NCBI RefSeq assembly: GCF_002407205.1
Contig: NZ_CP023551.1
Coordinates: forward strand, 1-48,382
Length of the DNA stretch: 48,382 nucleotides
From: Rhodobacter sp. CZR27
Lineage (GTDB): Bacteria; Pseudomonadota; Alphaproteobacteria; Rhodobacterales; Rhodobacteraceae
Direction of reading: 5' to 3'
The position numbers and the translations under genes are program-made. Below, piece by piece: positions 1-8,163 of the stretch. Position 1 is the stretch's first letter; every line of letters starts with the position of its first letter. The notes under the pieces are model-generated. The model was given only the letters and a program-made list of their open reading frames with translations. It searched no databases and was not told where the DNA came from.

Positions 1-109
1 AGGGGAACCCTCTGGGGATGCTGTGACCGGGCGAGCCTCGCGCCCCTTCGCAGCTGGAACAATCGAAGGACGGTCAGGTTGCCTCGGCGTTCGCTGTGGA
101 GGAAGAGCC

Positions 110-1315
110 ATGGACATCGGAAGGCCGCGCCGAGCCGGGTTCCGGATGGTGGTGGCGCTTGCCGTCGTCATACTGCTGTTCGGAGTTGCGATCGCCGCCG
201 GCGGAGCCTGGCTCGTGGCCCTGGGAGGGTCATGGTATTACCTCGTGGCCGGGCTGGGCCTGCTTCTGACGGGCGGTCTCCTGCTGCGAACGTCCATTGC
301 GGCGGTGTGGGTCTATCTCGTCGTCCATGCCGGAACCGTGGCATGGGCGTTCTGGGAAGCGGGCTGGAACCTCTGGGCGCAGGTGCCGAGGCTTGTGGCG
401 CCAACGCTCGTCCTGATCCTTGTCCTGCTGGCGGTTCCGGTTCTGAGGCGCGCGGGACAGCGGCTGCGCACGGCCCCGACCGTGGCGGCGACACTGGCGA
501 TCCTGGGTGCAGGCCTGCTTCTGAACGCAGCGAACGGCAACGCGCATGACGCCGTCCCGACCGATCAGCCGGACGCGCCCGCGGCCCGCGCCGAGACGCC
601 GCCGGTCGGTGACGAAGGTGGCACCCCGGCGCCGGATCGGGCGCCTGCGCAGGCGCCCGGCGGGGCCGGCACCGGCGAAGAGCTGCCCGCGGCCCCGGCT
701 GCCCGCGAGGCGCGCGCGCCCGCCCCCGTGCTGCAGACCGGTGCCGACTGGCCAGCCTACGGCGGCACGACGGAGGCCCGGCGCTACTCTCCCCTCGACC
801 AGATCGACCGCTCGAACGTGGGCGATCTGGAGCGGGTCTGGACCTTCAACACCGGGGATCTTCCCTCGGAGGCCGCCGAGGGGCGCTATTCGCCCGAAAA
901 CACTCTGCTCAAGGTGGGCGACGATCTCTACATCTGCACGCCGATGGGCAGGATCATCGCGGTCGACGCCGCGACGGGGCTGGAGGAATGGCGCTTCGAC
1001 CCCGGCGTGTCGGACGACGCCATCCCCTATGGTGCGACCTGCCGCGGCGTGGCCTATTACGAGGTCCCCGATGCCGCGCCCGACGAGGCCTGCGCCCGCG
1101 CCGCGGCGACGGACAATCTGCTGAGCGCCGTCGACCTTCAGACCGGCAAGACGCTCTGGCAGGATGTGCTGCCCGGAGGCGGACAGACGACGCCGATCAC
1201 CTACGAGGTCGGCGGGCGGCAGTTTGTCGTGATATACTCCGGTGGACACCACTTCATGGAAACGCCGATCAGTGACGAGGTGGTGGCCTACGCCCTTCCC
1301 GAGGGCGGGCCGTGA
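110..1315 (+). CDS. Membrane-bound PQQ glucose dehydrogenase with most of the propeller deleted
   Basis: About 401 residues in one open frame. The first ~130 residues form several membrane helices like the N-terminal quinone-binding part of membrane glucose dehydrogenase (Gcd). An Ala/Pro-rich linker and the first propeller strands follow (DWPAYGGTTEARRYSPLDQI, then CRGVAYYE). Near 1090-1112 the protein jumps straight to sequence typical of the enzyme's extreme C terminus (TDNLLSAVDLQTGKTLW, GGQTTPITYEVGGRQFVVI, VAYALP). Family members are about 800 residues, so roughly 390 residues of the PQQ-binding barrel, including the catalytic region, are missing in frame. It is probably inactive as a dehydrogenase. 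I chose the ATG at 110 because GGAGGAAG precedes it and the membrane segment follows directly; the open frame reaches back to 23. An assembly error across a repeat is the main alternative. Confidence 0.75.
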   Translation: MDIGRPRRAGFRMVVALAVVILLFGVAIAAGGAWLVALGGSWYYLVAGLGLLLTGGLLLRTSIAAVWVYLVVHAGTVAWAFWEAGWNLWAQVPRLVAPTLVLILVLLAVPVLRRAGQRLRTAPTVAATLAILGAGLLLNAANGNAHDAVPTDQPDAPAARAETPPVGDEGGTPAPDRAPAQAPGGAGTGEELPAAPAAREARAPAPVLQTGADWPAYGGTTEARRYSPLDQIDRSNVGDLERVWTFNTGDLPSEAAEGRYSPENTLLKVGDDLYICTPMGRIIAVDAATGLEEWRFDPGVSDDAIPYGATCRGVAYYEVPDAAPDEACARAAATDNLLSAVDLQTGKTLWQDVLPGGGQTTPITYEVGGRQFVVIYSGGHHFMETPISDEVVAYALPEGGP

Positions 1316-1379
1316 CATCCGTCGCCCGCGCCGAGGCCGGTCTGCGTGGAGGTAGCAGCGTGACGGAAAGGCCGCGACC

Positions 1380-2090
1380 ATGCTCGAAGCGTTGAGCGGC
1401 ATCTACTGCGGTCCGCCGCCGGAACCAGCGGATGTCTGGGGCCGCTGGAACCTGGATCCGCTGTTGCTGGCGGGGATGGCGGGCCTGACCCTGGCCGTCG
1501 GGCGGTCGCGCGCCGGACTTGCCGCGGTAGCGGTGCTGGCGGTTGTCTTCGTCAGCCCCCTCTGCGCCTTGTCGTCGGCCTTCTTCGCGGCCCGCTCCGT
1601 CCACCATATCCTTCTTGTTGCGGTCGCGGCACCCTTGCTGGCCGCTGCGATCCCGGCCCGCGGGATGGGGGCGGCTGCGCCGTGGCTTGCGATCTCGACT
1701 GCCGTGCTCTGGTTCTGGCACCTGCCGCCGGCCTACGACGCAGCCTTGTCGAACATGGCGGGCTACTGGGGAATGCAGGCCACGCTGATCCTGTCCGCCT
1801 GTCTCTTCTGGCGCGCGGTCCTGTCGGGCAGGATGCAACTGGTGGGTCGCTTCCTGATGGTGACGGCCGCATACCTTCAGATGGCGCTCCTTGGTGCGGT
1901 GCTGACCTTCGTTCCCCTGCCGCTTTACGAGATCCATCAGGCAGCGCCGCCCGGATGGGCACTGCAACCACTGGCCGACCAGCAGCTGGGCGGGCTGATC
2001 ATGTGGGTCCCCGGCGCGTTGCCCTATGCCCTGGCCGCGGCCTTCATCGCCCGACAGGCATGGCCAGTGGCACGGGGAACGCGCGCGTGA
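1380..2090 (+). CDS. ctaG: Cytochrome oxidase assembly factor, CtaG (Caa3_CtaG) family
   Basis: A 236-residue polytopic membrane protein with about six to seven hydrophobic segments. It carries the features of the Caa3_CtaG family: an N-terminal YCGPPPEP..WxRWNLDPLLL stretch, VHHILLVAVAAPLLAAAIPARG, and WFWHLPPAYDAAL with its conserved His. This family assists insertion of the CuB centre into caa3-like oxidases and is distinct from the periplasmic Cox11 protein that is also called CtaG. A GGAAAGG ribosome site lies upstream. The stop codon overlaps the GTG of the next gene, and an oxidase lies 1 kb downstream, which supports a role in maturing that enzyme. Confidence 0.85.
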   Translation: MLEALSGIYCGPPPEPADVWGRWNLDPLLLAGMAGLTLAVGRSRAGLAAVAVLAVVFVSPLCALSSAFFAARSVHHILLVAVAAPLLAAAIPARGMGAAAPWLAISTAVLWFWHLPPAYDAALSNMAGYWGMQATLILSACLFWRAVLSGRMQLVGRFLMVTAAYLQMALLGAVLTFVPLPLYEIHQAAPPGWALQPLADQQLGGLIMWVPGALPYALAAAFIARQAWPVARGTRA

Positions 2091-2593
2091 CGCTGGCCGA
2101 TCTTGTCCCCTATCTCAAGGCGGTTCACATCACGGGACTGGCGGTCTGGTGCGCAGGGCTGTTCGCGTTGCCCGCAATGCTCGCGTGGCACGACCCGGCG
2201 ATCGGTCAGGCGGACTACCGGCGCATTCGGCGCGCCACGCACTACACCTATACTCTGGCGGTCACGCCGGCAGCGGTGGCGGCCGTGATCTCGGGCACCT
2301 GGCTGGTCCTGATCCGCGAGGTCTATGACCCGTGGCTCATCCTGAAGCTGGTGTTCGTGTCGTTGCTGGTCGCGTTCCACGGCTGGGTCGGCCATACGAT
2401 CACCGTGGTCGCCGAGACACCGGCCTTGCACCGCCCGCCGTCGCCGGCGGTCCCGAACGCGATCCTGACGACGCTGATGCTTGCGATCCTGACACTGGTT
2501 CTTGCCAAGCCCGAGTTCGACACCCTGAGTGGCCCCGCATGGCTGATGGCACCGCTGGAGCGTCAGCTGCCTTTCGCCGTCCCCAACCGGTAG
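2087..2593 (+). CDS. CopD/HemJ-like membrane protein
   Basis: A 168-residue protein with four predicted membrane helices. It starts at a GTG that overlaps the ctaG stop (GTGA), so translation is probably coupled. Residues 1-60 (LKAVHITGLAVWCAGLFALPAMLAWH, then YRRIRRATHYTYTLAVTPAAVAAVISGTWLVL) resemble the CopD/HemJ superfamily, in which an N-terminal His lies in the first helix and an Arg-rich loop precedes the second. HemJ oxidises protoporphyrinogen; CopD is linked to copper uptake. Both would suit a haem-copper oxidase locus and the sequence does not decide between them. The last 31 bases overlap the 3' end of the convergent DUF2231 gene. Confidence 0.7.
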   Translation: MTLADLVPYLKAVHITGLAVWCAGLFALPAMLAWHDPAIGQADYRRIRRATHYTYTLAVTPAAVAAVISGTWLVLIREVYDPWLILKLVFVSLLVAFHGWVGHTITVVAETPALHRPPSPAVPNAILTTLMLAILTLVLAKPEFDTLSGPAWLMAPLERQLPFAVPNR

Positions 2594-3075
2594 TCAAAGA
2601 CGAGTTTGCCGCCATGCCATCCCGTTGCCGCGACAACCACCGTGCACAAAGCCGACAGCAGCAGGCCGTAGGGCAGCACCGCCTGCTCGGGATCATCCAT
2701 GCGCTGGCCCCAGTTCGCGCCGAGCAGCGACAGGAGCGTGACGGCGATGATGAAATGCGTCCACGCCGGCGCGCGCGCGCGTATGCCCGGCACGAGCAGC
2801 AGTTCCGCCGTGCCCGAGAGGCCGGCCACCATTCCGAAGAAGAAGCCGGTCCCGGTGGCCCACAGGGCGGCCCGGGCCCAGAAGGCGTCGCCCGTCCACC
2901 AGTAGAAGACGTCTGCCCCCAGCGCGCAGAAGGTCAGCGCGACCGGAAAGGCCACGGACATCGCATGGATCGGGTGACCGAGGAAGGCGATCCGCGACTC
3001 CGTCTGGTCGTAGCCGGGAAGGCTGGCAATCGGATCGATCAGGTCCGGCGTGCCTTCGGTATCCTTCTTCTCCAT
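2563..3075 (-). CDS. DUF2231 membrane protein
   Basis: 170 residues with about four membrane helices. The IAFLGHPIHAMSVAFPVALT motif near residues 28-47 is the hallmark of the DUF2231 family, whose function is unknown. The GHPIH His pair suggests metal or haem binding, but this is not established. A GGAGGA site precedes the ATG at 3075. The gene sits backwards inside an otherwise plus-strand oxidase cluster, convergent with the CopD-like gene and divergent from the subunit II gene, only about 10-25 bases from that gene's presumed start. Confidence 0.8.
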   Translation of the reverse strand: MEKKDTEGTPDLIDPIASLPGYDQTESRIAFLGHPIHAMSVAFPVALTFCALGADVFYWWTGDAFWARAALWATGTGFFFGMVAGLSGTAELLLVPGIRARAPAWTHFIIAVTLLSLLGANWGQRMDDPEQAVLPYGLLLSALCTVVVAATGWHGGKLVFDYRLGTAKGS

Positions 3076-3084
3076 TCAGTCCTC

Positions 3085-3753
3085 CGATCGCGGCGGTGTA
3101 TCCTCACCACAACTCCCCTCGTGCTCGCCGGTTGCGAGGAAAAGCTTTCCACCCTGCATCCCGCCGGGCCCGCGGCGGCAGCGGTGGCCGAGTTGTGGTG
3201 GGTGATGCTTGCGGGCGGCACCCTGATCTTCCTGTTCGTCATGGCGCTCCTCGCCCTGGCATTCCGCAGGAATGGCGGCGGGGGCGTGTCGGACCGAACG
3301 TGGATCGTCGGCCTTGGCCTGATCTTTCCCGTCACGGTGCTGGCCGCACTTCTGTTCTGGGGACTGGCGCTTGGCGAGCGCCATCTGGTGGCCGGCCAGG
3401 GCCCCGCGACCCTGGTGCAGGCCGAGGCGCGACAATGGGCCTGGACCTTCCGCTACCCAAGCCTTGGCCTTCCGCCGGCCGAGGACGTCCTGACGATCCC
3501 GGCGGGCGAACCGGTTGATGTGGAGATCACCTCGACCGATGTGATCCACAGCTTCTGGGTCCCCCGGCTGGCCGGCAAGCTGGATGCGATCCCGGGACAT
3601 GTGAACGTGCTGCGTCTTCAGGCCGATGCGCCCGGCGAATACCATGGGCTCGGGGCCGAGTTCAGCGGCAAGGGCTACCTGCACAGCCGCTTCACGGTGC
3701 GGGCGCTGGCGCCTGCCGACTGGGATGCCTTCCTGACCGGAGCACCACCTTGA
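3085..3753 (+). CDS. Haem-copper oxidase subunit II without CuA ligands; probable quinol oxidase subunit
   Basis: A lipoprotein-like subunit II: lipobox LVLAGC with the Cys codon at 3133, two membrane helices, then a cupredoxin domain (QWAWTFRYP; VIHSFWVPRLAGKLDAIPGH). In cytochrome c oxidases the CuA site follows as C-x3-C-x3-H-x2-M. Here these positions are Gly (3652), Ser (3664), Tyr (3676) and Ser (3685); the intervening Glu and the upstream His (3547) remain. CuA cannot form, as in CyoA/QoxA of quinol oxidases, and there is no fused cytochrome c domain. The start is unresolved: no ATG, GTG or TTG stands before the signal sequence in this frame (GTG at 3121 is too late, ATG at 2965 would run deep into the DUF2231 gene). 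The start given is nominal. A base error or unusual start near 3079-3100 is likely. Confidence 0.75.
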   Translation, partial: RSRRCILTTTPLVLAGCEEKLSTLHPAGPAAAAVAELWWVMLAGGTLIFLFVMALLALAFRRNGGGGVSDRTWIVGLGLIFPVTVLAALLFWGLALGERHLVAGQGPATLVQAEARQWAWTFRYPSLGLPPAEDVLTIPAGEPVDVEITSTDVIHSFWVPRLAGKLDAIPGHVNVLRLQADAPGEYHGLGAEFSGKGYLHSRFTVRALAPADWDAFLTGAPP

Positions 3754-6230
3754 CCGCGCTGCGACGCCACCGCGAACTGACCCGCATCTGGGCCTCTGAT
3801 CCCGGCTGGCGGCGCCCGTTCACGACGGTCAACCATACCGACCTTGGCCGGATGTTCCTGCTGGCGGCGATCGTGTTCTTCGCCATCGGCGGCGTGCTGG
3901 CCATGCTGATCCGTGCGCAACTGGCGACGCCGCGCTCGGCCTTCATGGAGGCCGAGGTCTACAATCAGGTCTTCACGATGCACGGCACCGTGATGATGTT
4001 CCTGTTCGCCATCCCGCTGTTCGAGGGTCTGGCGATCTACCTGCTGCCCAAGATGCTGGGGACGCGCGATCTGGCCTTCCCGCGGCTGACGGCTTACGGT
4101 TTCTGGTGTTATGCCTTTGGCGGAAGCATGCTGATCCTGTCGCTTCTCGCGGGGGTCGCGCCCGACAGCGGCTGGTTCATGTATCCGCCCCTGTCCTCGG
4201 TGCTGGGCTCGCCCGGCATCAACCCGGACTTCTGGCTGATCGGGATCACCTTCGTCGAGATCTCCGCCATCGGCGCGGCCGTCGAGATCACCGTCAGCAT
4301 CCTGAAGGTCCGCGCCCCGGGGATGAGCCTCGCGCGGATGCCGATCTTTGCCTGGTATGCGCTGGTCACCGCGCTGATGATCCTGACGGGCTTTCCGCCG
4401 CTGATCCTCGGCTCGATCCTGCTGGAGCTGGAGCGCGCCTTCGGCCTGCCCTTCTTCCAGCCCGAACTGGGCGGCGACAGTCTTCTCTGGCAGCACCTGT
4501 TCTGGCTGTTCGGTCACCCCGAGGTCTACATCATCTTCCTGCCCGCAGCGGGGGCGATCTCGACGATCCTGCCGGTGATGGCACGCACCACCATTCTGGG
4601 CTACGGCTGGGTCGTGGCGGCGGCGGTGGCGCTGGGATTCCTGAGCTTCGGTCTCTGGGTCCACCACATGTTCACCACCGGCATTCCGCACATGGGCCTT
4701 GCGTTCTTCTCGGCCGCCTCGACGCTGGTCGCGGTCCCGACGGCCGTGCAGGTGTTCGCCTGGATCGGAACATTGTGGAAGGGCCGGCCCGGAATGCACC
4801 TCCCCATGCTCTGGATCATGGGGTTCTTCGCGACTTTCGTGATCGGCGGGCTGACCGGCGTGATGGTCGCGATCGTGCCGTTCGACTGGCAGGCGCATGA
4901 CACCACCTTCATCGTCGCGCACCTGCATTACGTGCTGGTGGGAGGCTTCGTCTTTCCGATGCTGGCCGCGCTCTACTACTGGCTGCCGCACCTGAGCGGG
5001 CGCAAGCGGTTCTTCAAGCTGGGCGAAACCGCGTTCTGGCTGATCTTCACCGGGTTTCACGGCACGTTCCTTCTGCTGCACTGGTCGGGGCTGCTGGGCC
5101 AGCGGCGGCGCATCCCCACCTATGACGCGGGCAGCGGGTGGGAGGTGATCAACCTGATTTCCTCGATCGGGTCCTTCGTGATGACAGTCGGCTTCGCGCT
5201 CGTGGTGGTGGACGTCGTGGCGAACATGCGGCTGGCGGTTCGCGGGCAGCGCAACCCCTGGGGGGCCGGAACGCTTGAATGGGCGATGCCGACGCCGCCG
5301 CCCGCCTACAATTTCGCGAGCCTTCCGGCCGTGGCCGGCCGCGATCCGCTGGTCGACGATCCGCATCTCGCCGTCCGGATCGCACGGGGCGAAGGGTTCC
5401 TTGGCGCTCCGCGCGACGGACGGCGGGAGGTGCTGGTGGTGGACACGGCGGACGCAACGCCGGAGGCCCTGCTTGTCCTTCCCGGCAACACTGCCCTTCC
5501 CATCCTCATGTCCGCGGCTACGGGGCTGTTCTTCCTGTCGTTCCTGGCGAAGATCTACTGGCTCGCGCCCGTCGCGGTGGGACTTGTCGCCGCTCTGGCC
5601 CTTCGGTGGGCCTGGAGCCTAGGGAACCGCAGCGACCAGGGCCTGCAGGACGTGGGCCGCGGCCAGCGCCTGCCACTGGCGGGTGAAACCCAGGGCCCGC
5701 CGGCCTGGTGGGGATCGGTGTTCCTGCTGGTCGCGGATGCGACGTTCTTCGGCTCGCTCCTGTTCGGCTATGCCTTCCTGTGGACGGTCGCGCCCGGCTG
5801 GCCGCCGCCGCGCTACATCGACTGGACGTGGACGGTTCCGGTGCTGGCACTGGGCGGAGCGGTCGTGGCTTCGGGCGCCATCCGGCTTGCCGAAAGATGG
5901 CCCGGTCCGCGCGGCACAGGTTTCGCGCTTTCGGCTACCGCGCTGGGGCAGGTCTCGGTCATCGCTGCCATGGTGCTTCTTCTGACGATGGTGCCTGCGC
6001 CCGCCGGCCATGCCTTCGGCGCAACCGCCGCGGTGCTTGCGGGATACGCCCTTCTTCACGGCGCGCTGGCGCTTCTGTTCACGCTCTACGGGCTGGCCAG
6101 GCTCAGGTCGGGCTACCTGTCGGCGCGGCGCCTGACCGAGGTGCGCATCGCCCGTCTCTGGGTGGATTACGGCGGACTGGTCGCCGTTGCCGTCGCTGCG
6201 GCAACCCTCGCGCCCGGAACGGTGCAATGA
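3750..6230 (+). CDS. Haem-copper oxidase subunit I-III fusion
   Basis: 826 residues. Residues ~1-540 are oxidase subunit I and ~625-826 are subunit III, as in CtaD/CtaE fusions of alphaproteobacteria. The metal ligands are intact: His78 and His393 (low-spin haem), His391 (high-spin haem), and His256, His305 and His306 (CuB). The His-Tyr cross-link pair is His256/Tyr260 in GHPEVY. Glu258 of the D-channel is kept. The usual K-channel Lys (K-T-P-M/L) is replaced by His350 in GMHLPML. The TTG start overlaps the subunit II stop by four bases, so the two are translationally coupled. With the CuA-less subunit II, the enzyme probably oxidises ubiquinol and reduces oxygen to water. A cytochrome c substrate cannot be fully excluded. 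Confidence 0.9.
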   Translation: MTALRRHRELTRIWASDPGWRRPFTTVNHTDLGRMFLLAAIVFFAIGGVLAMLIRAQLATPRSAFMEAEVYNQVFTMHGTVMMFLFAIPLFEGLAIYLLPKMLGTRDLAFPRLTAYGFWCYAFGGSMLILSLLAGVAPDSGWFMYPPLSSVLGSPGINPDFWLIGITFVEISAIGAAVEITVSILKVRAPGMSLARMPIFAWYALVTALMILTGFPPLILGSILLELERAFGLPFFQPELGGDSLLWQHLFWLFGHPEVYIIFLPAAGAISTILPVMARTTILGYGWVVAAAVALGFLSFGLWVHHMFTTGIPHMGLAFFSAASTLVAVPTAVQVFAWIGTLWKGRPGMHLPMLWIMGFFATFVIGGLTGVMVAIVPFDWQAHDTTFIVAHLHYVLVGGFVFPMLAALYYWLPHLSGRKRFFKLGETAFWLIFTGFHGTFLLLHWSGLLGQRRRIPTYDAGSGWEVINLISSIGSFVMTVGFALVVVDVVANMRLAVRGQRNPWGAGTLEWAMPTPPPAYNFASLPAVAGRDPLVDDPHLAVRIARGEGFLGAPRDGRREVLVVDTADATPEALLVLPGNTALPILMSAATGLFFLSFLAKIYWLAPVAVGLVAALALRWAWSLGNRSDQGLQDVGRGQRLPLAGETQGPPAWWGSVFLLVADATFFGSLLFGYAFLWTVAPGWPPPRYIDWTWTVPVLALGGAVVASGAIRLAERWPGPRGTGFALSATALGQVSVIAAMVLLLTMVPAPAGHAFGATAAVLAGYALLHGALALLFTLYGLARLRSGYLSARRLTEVRIARLWVDYGGLVAVAVAAATLAPGTVQ

Positions 6231-6547
6231 GCGATATCGCCCGCATCTTCGCGCCGCTTCTGGTGTGGCTCGCGTTGTTCAGCGCGATCTATGGCTTGCA
6301 CGGCCTTGGTTGCGGCCTCGACTGGCCTGCGATCGACGTGGGAGGCTGGTCGCTCCAACGGATCGTGCTTGTCTCCGGCTGGGCGTCGGCGATGGTGCTT
6401 CAGGCGCTGGTTCTTGGCGCGCTGGTCAGGGCGCCGCGCAGCCTTTCTCCGCTGGTTCGGCAGGTGAGCCTTGTTCTTGGCGCCACGGGGATGGCCGCGG
6501 TGATCTGGACCCTCTTTCCGGTCGCCGTCGCGTCCACCTGTTCCTGA
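6227..6547 (+). CDS. Small membrane protein of the oxidase operon
   Basis: 106 residues with three hydrophobic segments, starting at an ATG that overlaps the oxidase stop (ATGA). I do not recognise a named family. Its position and coupling suggest an accessory or subunit IV-like partner of the oxidase. The segment QRIVLVSGWASAMVLQALVLGALVRAP lies mid-protein. It is the last gene of the plus-strand oxidase run. Confidence 0.7.
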   Translation: MSDIARIFAPLLVWLALFSAIYGLHGLGCGLDWPAIDVGGWSLQRIVLVSGWASAMVLQALVLGALVRAPRSLSPLVRQVSLVLGATGMAAVIWTLFPVAVASTCS

Positions 6548-6644
6548 GGCAGGGCGCTCGCGGAGCCCGGTCTTCAAGGCGTGGGAGTTGATGTGCCGGC
6601 CGCCCTATCGGCGGATGCAGGACGGCACGCGCGCGCGACCTGCC

Positions 6645-7310
6645 CTACTCCCTGAATTCGACGGTCAGGAGGCTGCAGGTCTCGTTGGAAAATGCCCCGA
6701 GGGCAGACCCCACGACCATCTCGCCGCTGCGGCGGTCCCGCATCCGGAAGGCCATCCCCACGATGTTCCTGCCCGCCTCGTCCAGGTCGATCACGCGCGT
6801 CTCGAGGTGCTGGAAGGCGTCCGGGTCGCGCAGCCGCGCCTTGACCGCGCGGATGAACTCCAGGTGCGATCCATCCGAAGGGTTCAGGCAGTGGACGCCA
6901 TTTCGGCGATCCTCGGCTTCCTTCGCTTGCTGCGCCCTCAGCGCCTCCTCGGCCTTCTTCCGGTCCGCCTCCGCGGCGGCGGCCTGCTCACGCTCTGCCG
7001 CAAGCCGTTCCGCGGCCTCGGCCGCAGCGGCCGCCTCGATCTCGAGGCGCTTCGCCTTCCACTCCCGGGGGTCGGTGATGCCGGCAGCCGTGGCGGCCTG
7101 CTGGTCAGACAAGCTCTCGAAACCGGCCCTCTGCGCAACGCGATCGGCCCCAGGGAAATCGGTCGCGATGAGTGCCGCGAGGAAGACCCCGACACTGCCG
7201 AGGGCAAGGATGCCGCCGCGCCTGCGCCGGCCCTTCGACAGGATGAGCATGAGGACGCCGGCGAGAAAGGTGACAACGCATGCGACCATCAACCCGGCAA
7301 CCGGCACCAT
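6645..7310 (-). CDS. Conserved membrane-anchored protein of unknown function
   Basis: About 221 residues. Two N-terminal membrane helices (VAGLMVACVVTFLAGVLMLIL, then GGILALGSVGVFLAALIAT) are followed by an Ala/Glu/Lys-rich coiled coil (~residues 75-130) and a globular end containing HCLNPSDGSHLEFIRAVKARLRDPDAFQHLETR. That last block looks like a recurrent uncharacterised bacterial domain. I chose the ATG at 7310 because GGAGG lies five bases upstream; the open frame itself extends to 7751 without any support. Convergent with the oxidase operon. Confidence 0.7.
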   Translation of the reverse strand: MVPVAGLMVACVVTFLAGVLMLILSKGRRRRGGILALGSVGVFLAALIATDFPGADRVAQRAGFESLSDQQAATAAGITDPREWKAKRLEIEAAAAAEAAERLAAEREQAAAAEADRKKAEEALRAQQAKEAEDRRNGVHCLNPSDGSHLEFIRAVKARLRDPDAFQHLETRVIDLDEAGRNIVGMAFRMRDRRSGEMVVGSALGAFSNETCSLLTVEFRE

Positions 7311-8163
7311 CATCACCTCCACGCGCGAACACTCGTGGGTTGTATCATGCCTGTGGTTCCCGGCGTTGTGTCGAGGCGTCGCGCCTTGCCAACGTCGATC
7401 CGGAGAGGTTTTCCCGCGTTCAGAAGGGTGAGGCGCGCGAACCGGGAGGCGAGACGGGCAGGGTCGCATCCTCCGGCATTCGCGTCGTCCATCCAGGCTT
7501 GCGCCTTCGCCGCATAGGCGCCGCCCCATCCTGCCCGGGTGGATCCTGAGCAGCTGTCCAGCCGCCCCGTGATCCGATGGCCGCATCCTTCCCCGTTCGC
7601 CCATTGCGAGGGTCAAGAGCCAGTCCTGACGGCGGAATGGCGCCGTGCGCTTTCGCTCAGGATGACAAATAGCCTCCGCTCCGGGCCGCCTGCCACGGGA
7701 AAGACCCGGCTTCGACACGAACCCGCCCGGATGCGGCGACAGTTGTCGCAATGATCATGCCGAGGTGAGCGGCCGGAGCCTCTGCGCGGCGGATCGCCGC
7801 CCGGGCGCCCTGGTCGGCCGCGCCTGAGCGGCCGCGGAGCTGGAGCGCCGGAAGCAGGGCGTCCGATCCGGTAGCCCTGAACATGATCGCATCCGTTCTG
7901 GACCGGTCTGCCCAGTTCGTCCTTCCGCTCGGCGCCTGCTGCGACCACCGCAAGGCGCCCTCCTGGCACCATCCGCGGGGCTGCCGACTGCCGGCCAGGC
8001 GCCGAAGCGGCCCTCTGCGGAAGGCCGCTTCGGAGATCGTGGAAACGCCTTCGCGAACATGGGGACAGGGGGCAGTTCCGAATGTCGGAAGGGGGCAGTT
8101 CCCGGTATCGTTGACAGGAGAGGTTGGCTGACACTCTCGATCCGGCTGCGGGGCGCGCGGGCG
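7311..8163. other. Long region without a convincing gene
   Basis: About 850 bases. Open frames exist on both strands, but their translations are Arg/Pro/Ala-rich and show no domain, signal peptide or ribosome site. The right end carries a pair of 12-base direct repeats (8068-8102) resembling an insertion-sequence end. The stretch may be a degraded gene or insertion scar. Confidence 0.5.
8068..8102. repeat. Pair of GGGGGCAGTTCC repeats, possible IS21-type end remnant
   Basis: GGGGGCAGTTCC occurs at 8068-8079 and again at 8091-8102, 23 bases apart. Multiple short direct repeats with a GGGGGCA(C/G)TT core are characteristic of IS21-family termini. No transposase gene is in the vicinity, so this would be a solo end or scar. 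The family link is inferred from memory of the motif. Confidence 0.4.

Noticed and set aside
230..1402. Long minus-strand open frame across the dehydrogenase
   Set aside because: Arg/Gly-rich shadow of a GC-rich gene; no domain and no ribosome site.
3096..3518. GTG-started frame for subunit II
   Set aside because: The GTG at 3096 is in a different frame from the lipobox and cupredoxin sequence and encodes an Arg-rich shadow.
3675..5366. 563-residue minus-strand frame opposite the oxidase
   Set aside because: Composition dominated by Arg, Asp, His, Gln and Glu, typical of antisense of a hydrophobic gene.
7657..8060. Minus-strand frames in the gene-free region
   Set aside because: No ribosome site, domain or signal; biased composition.
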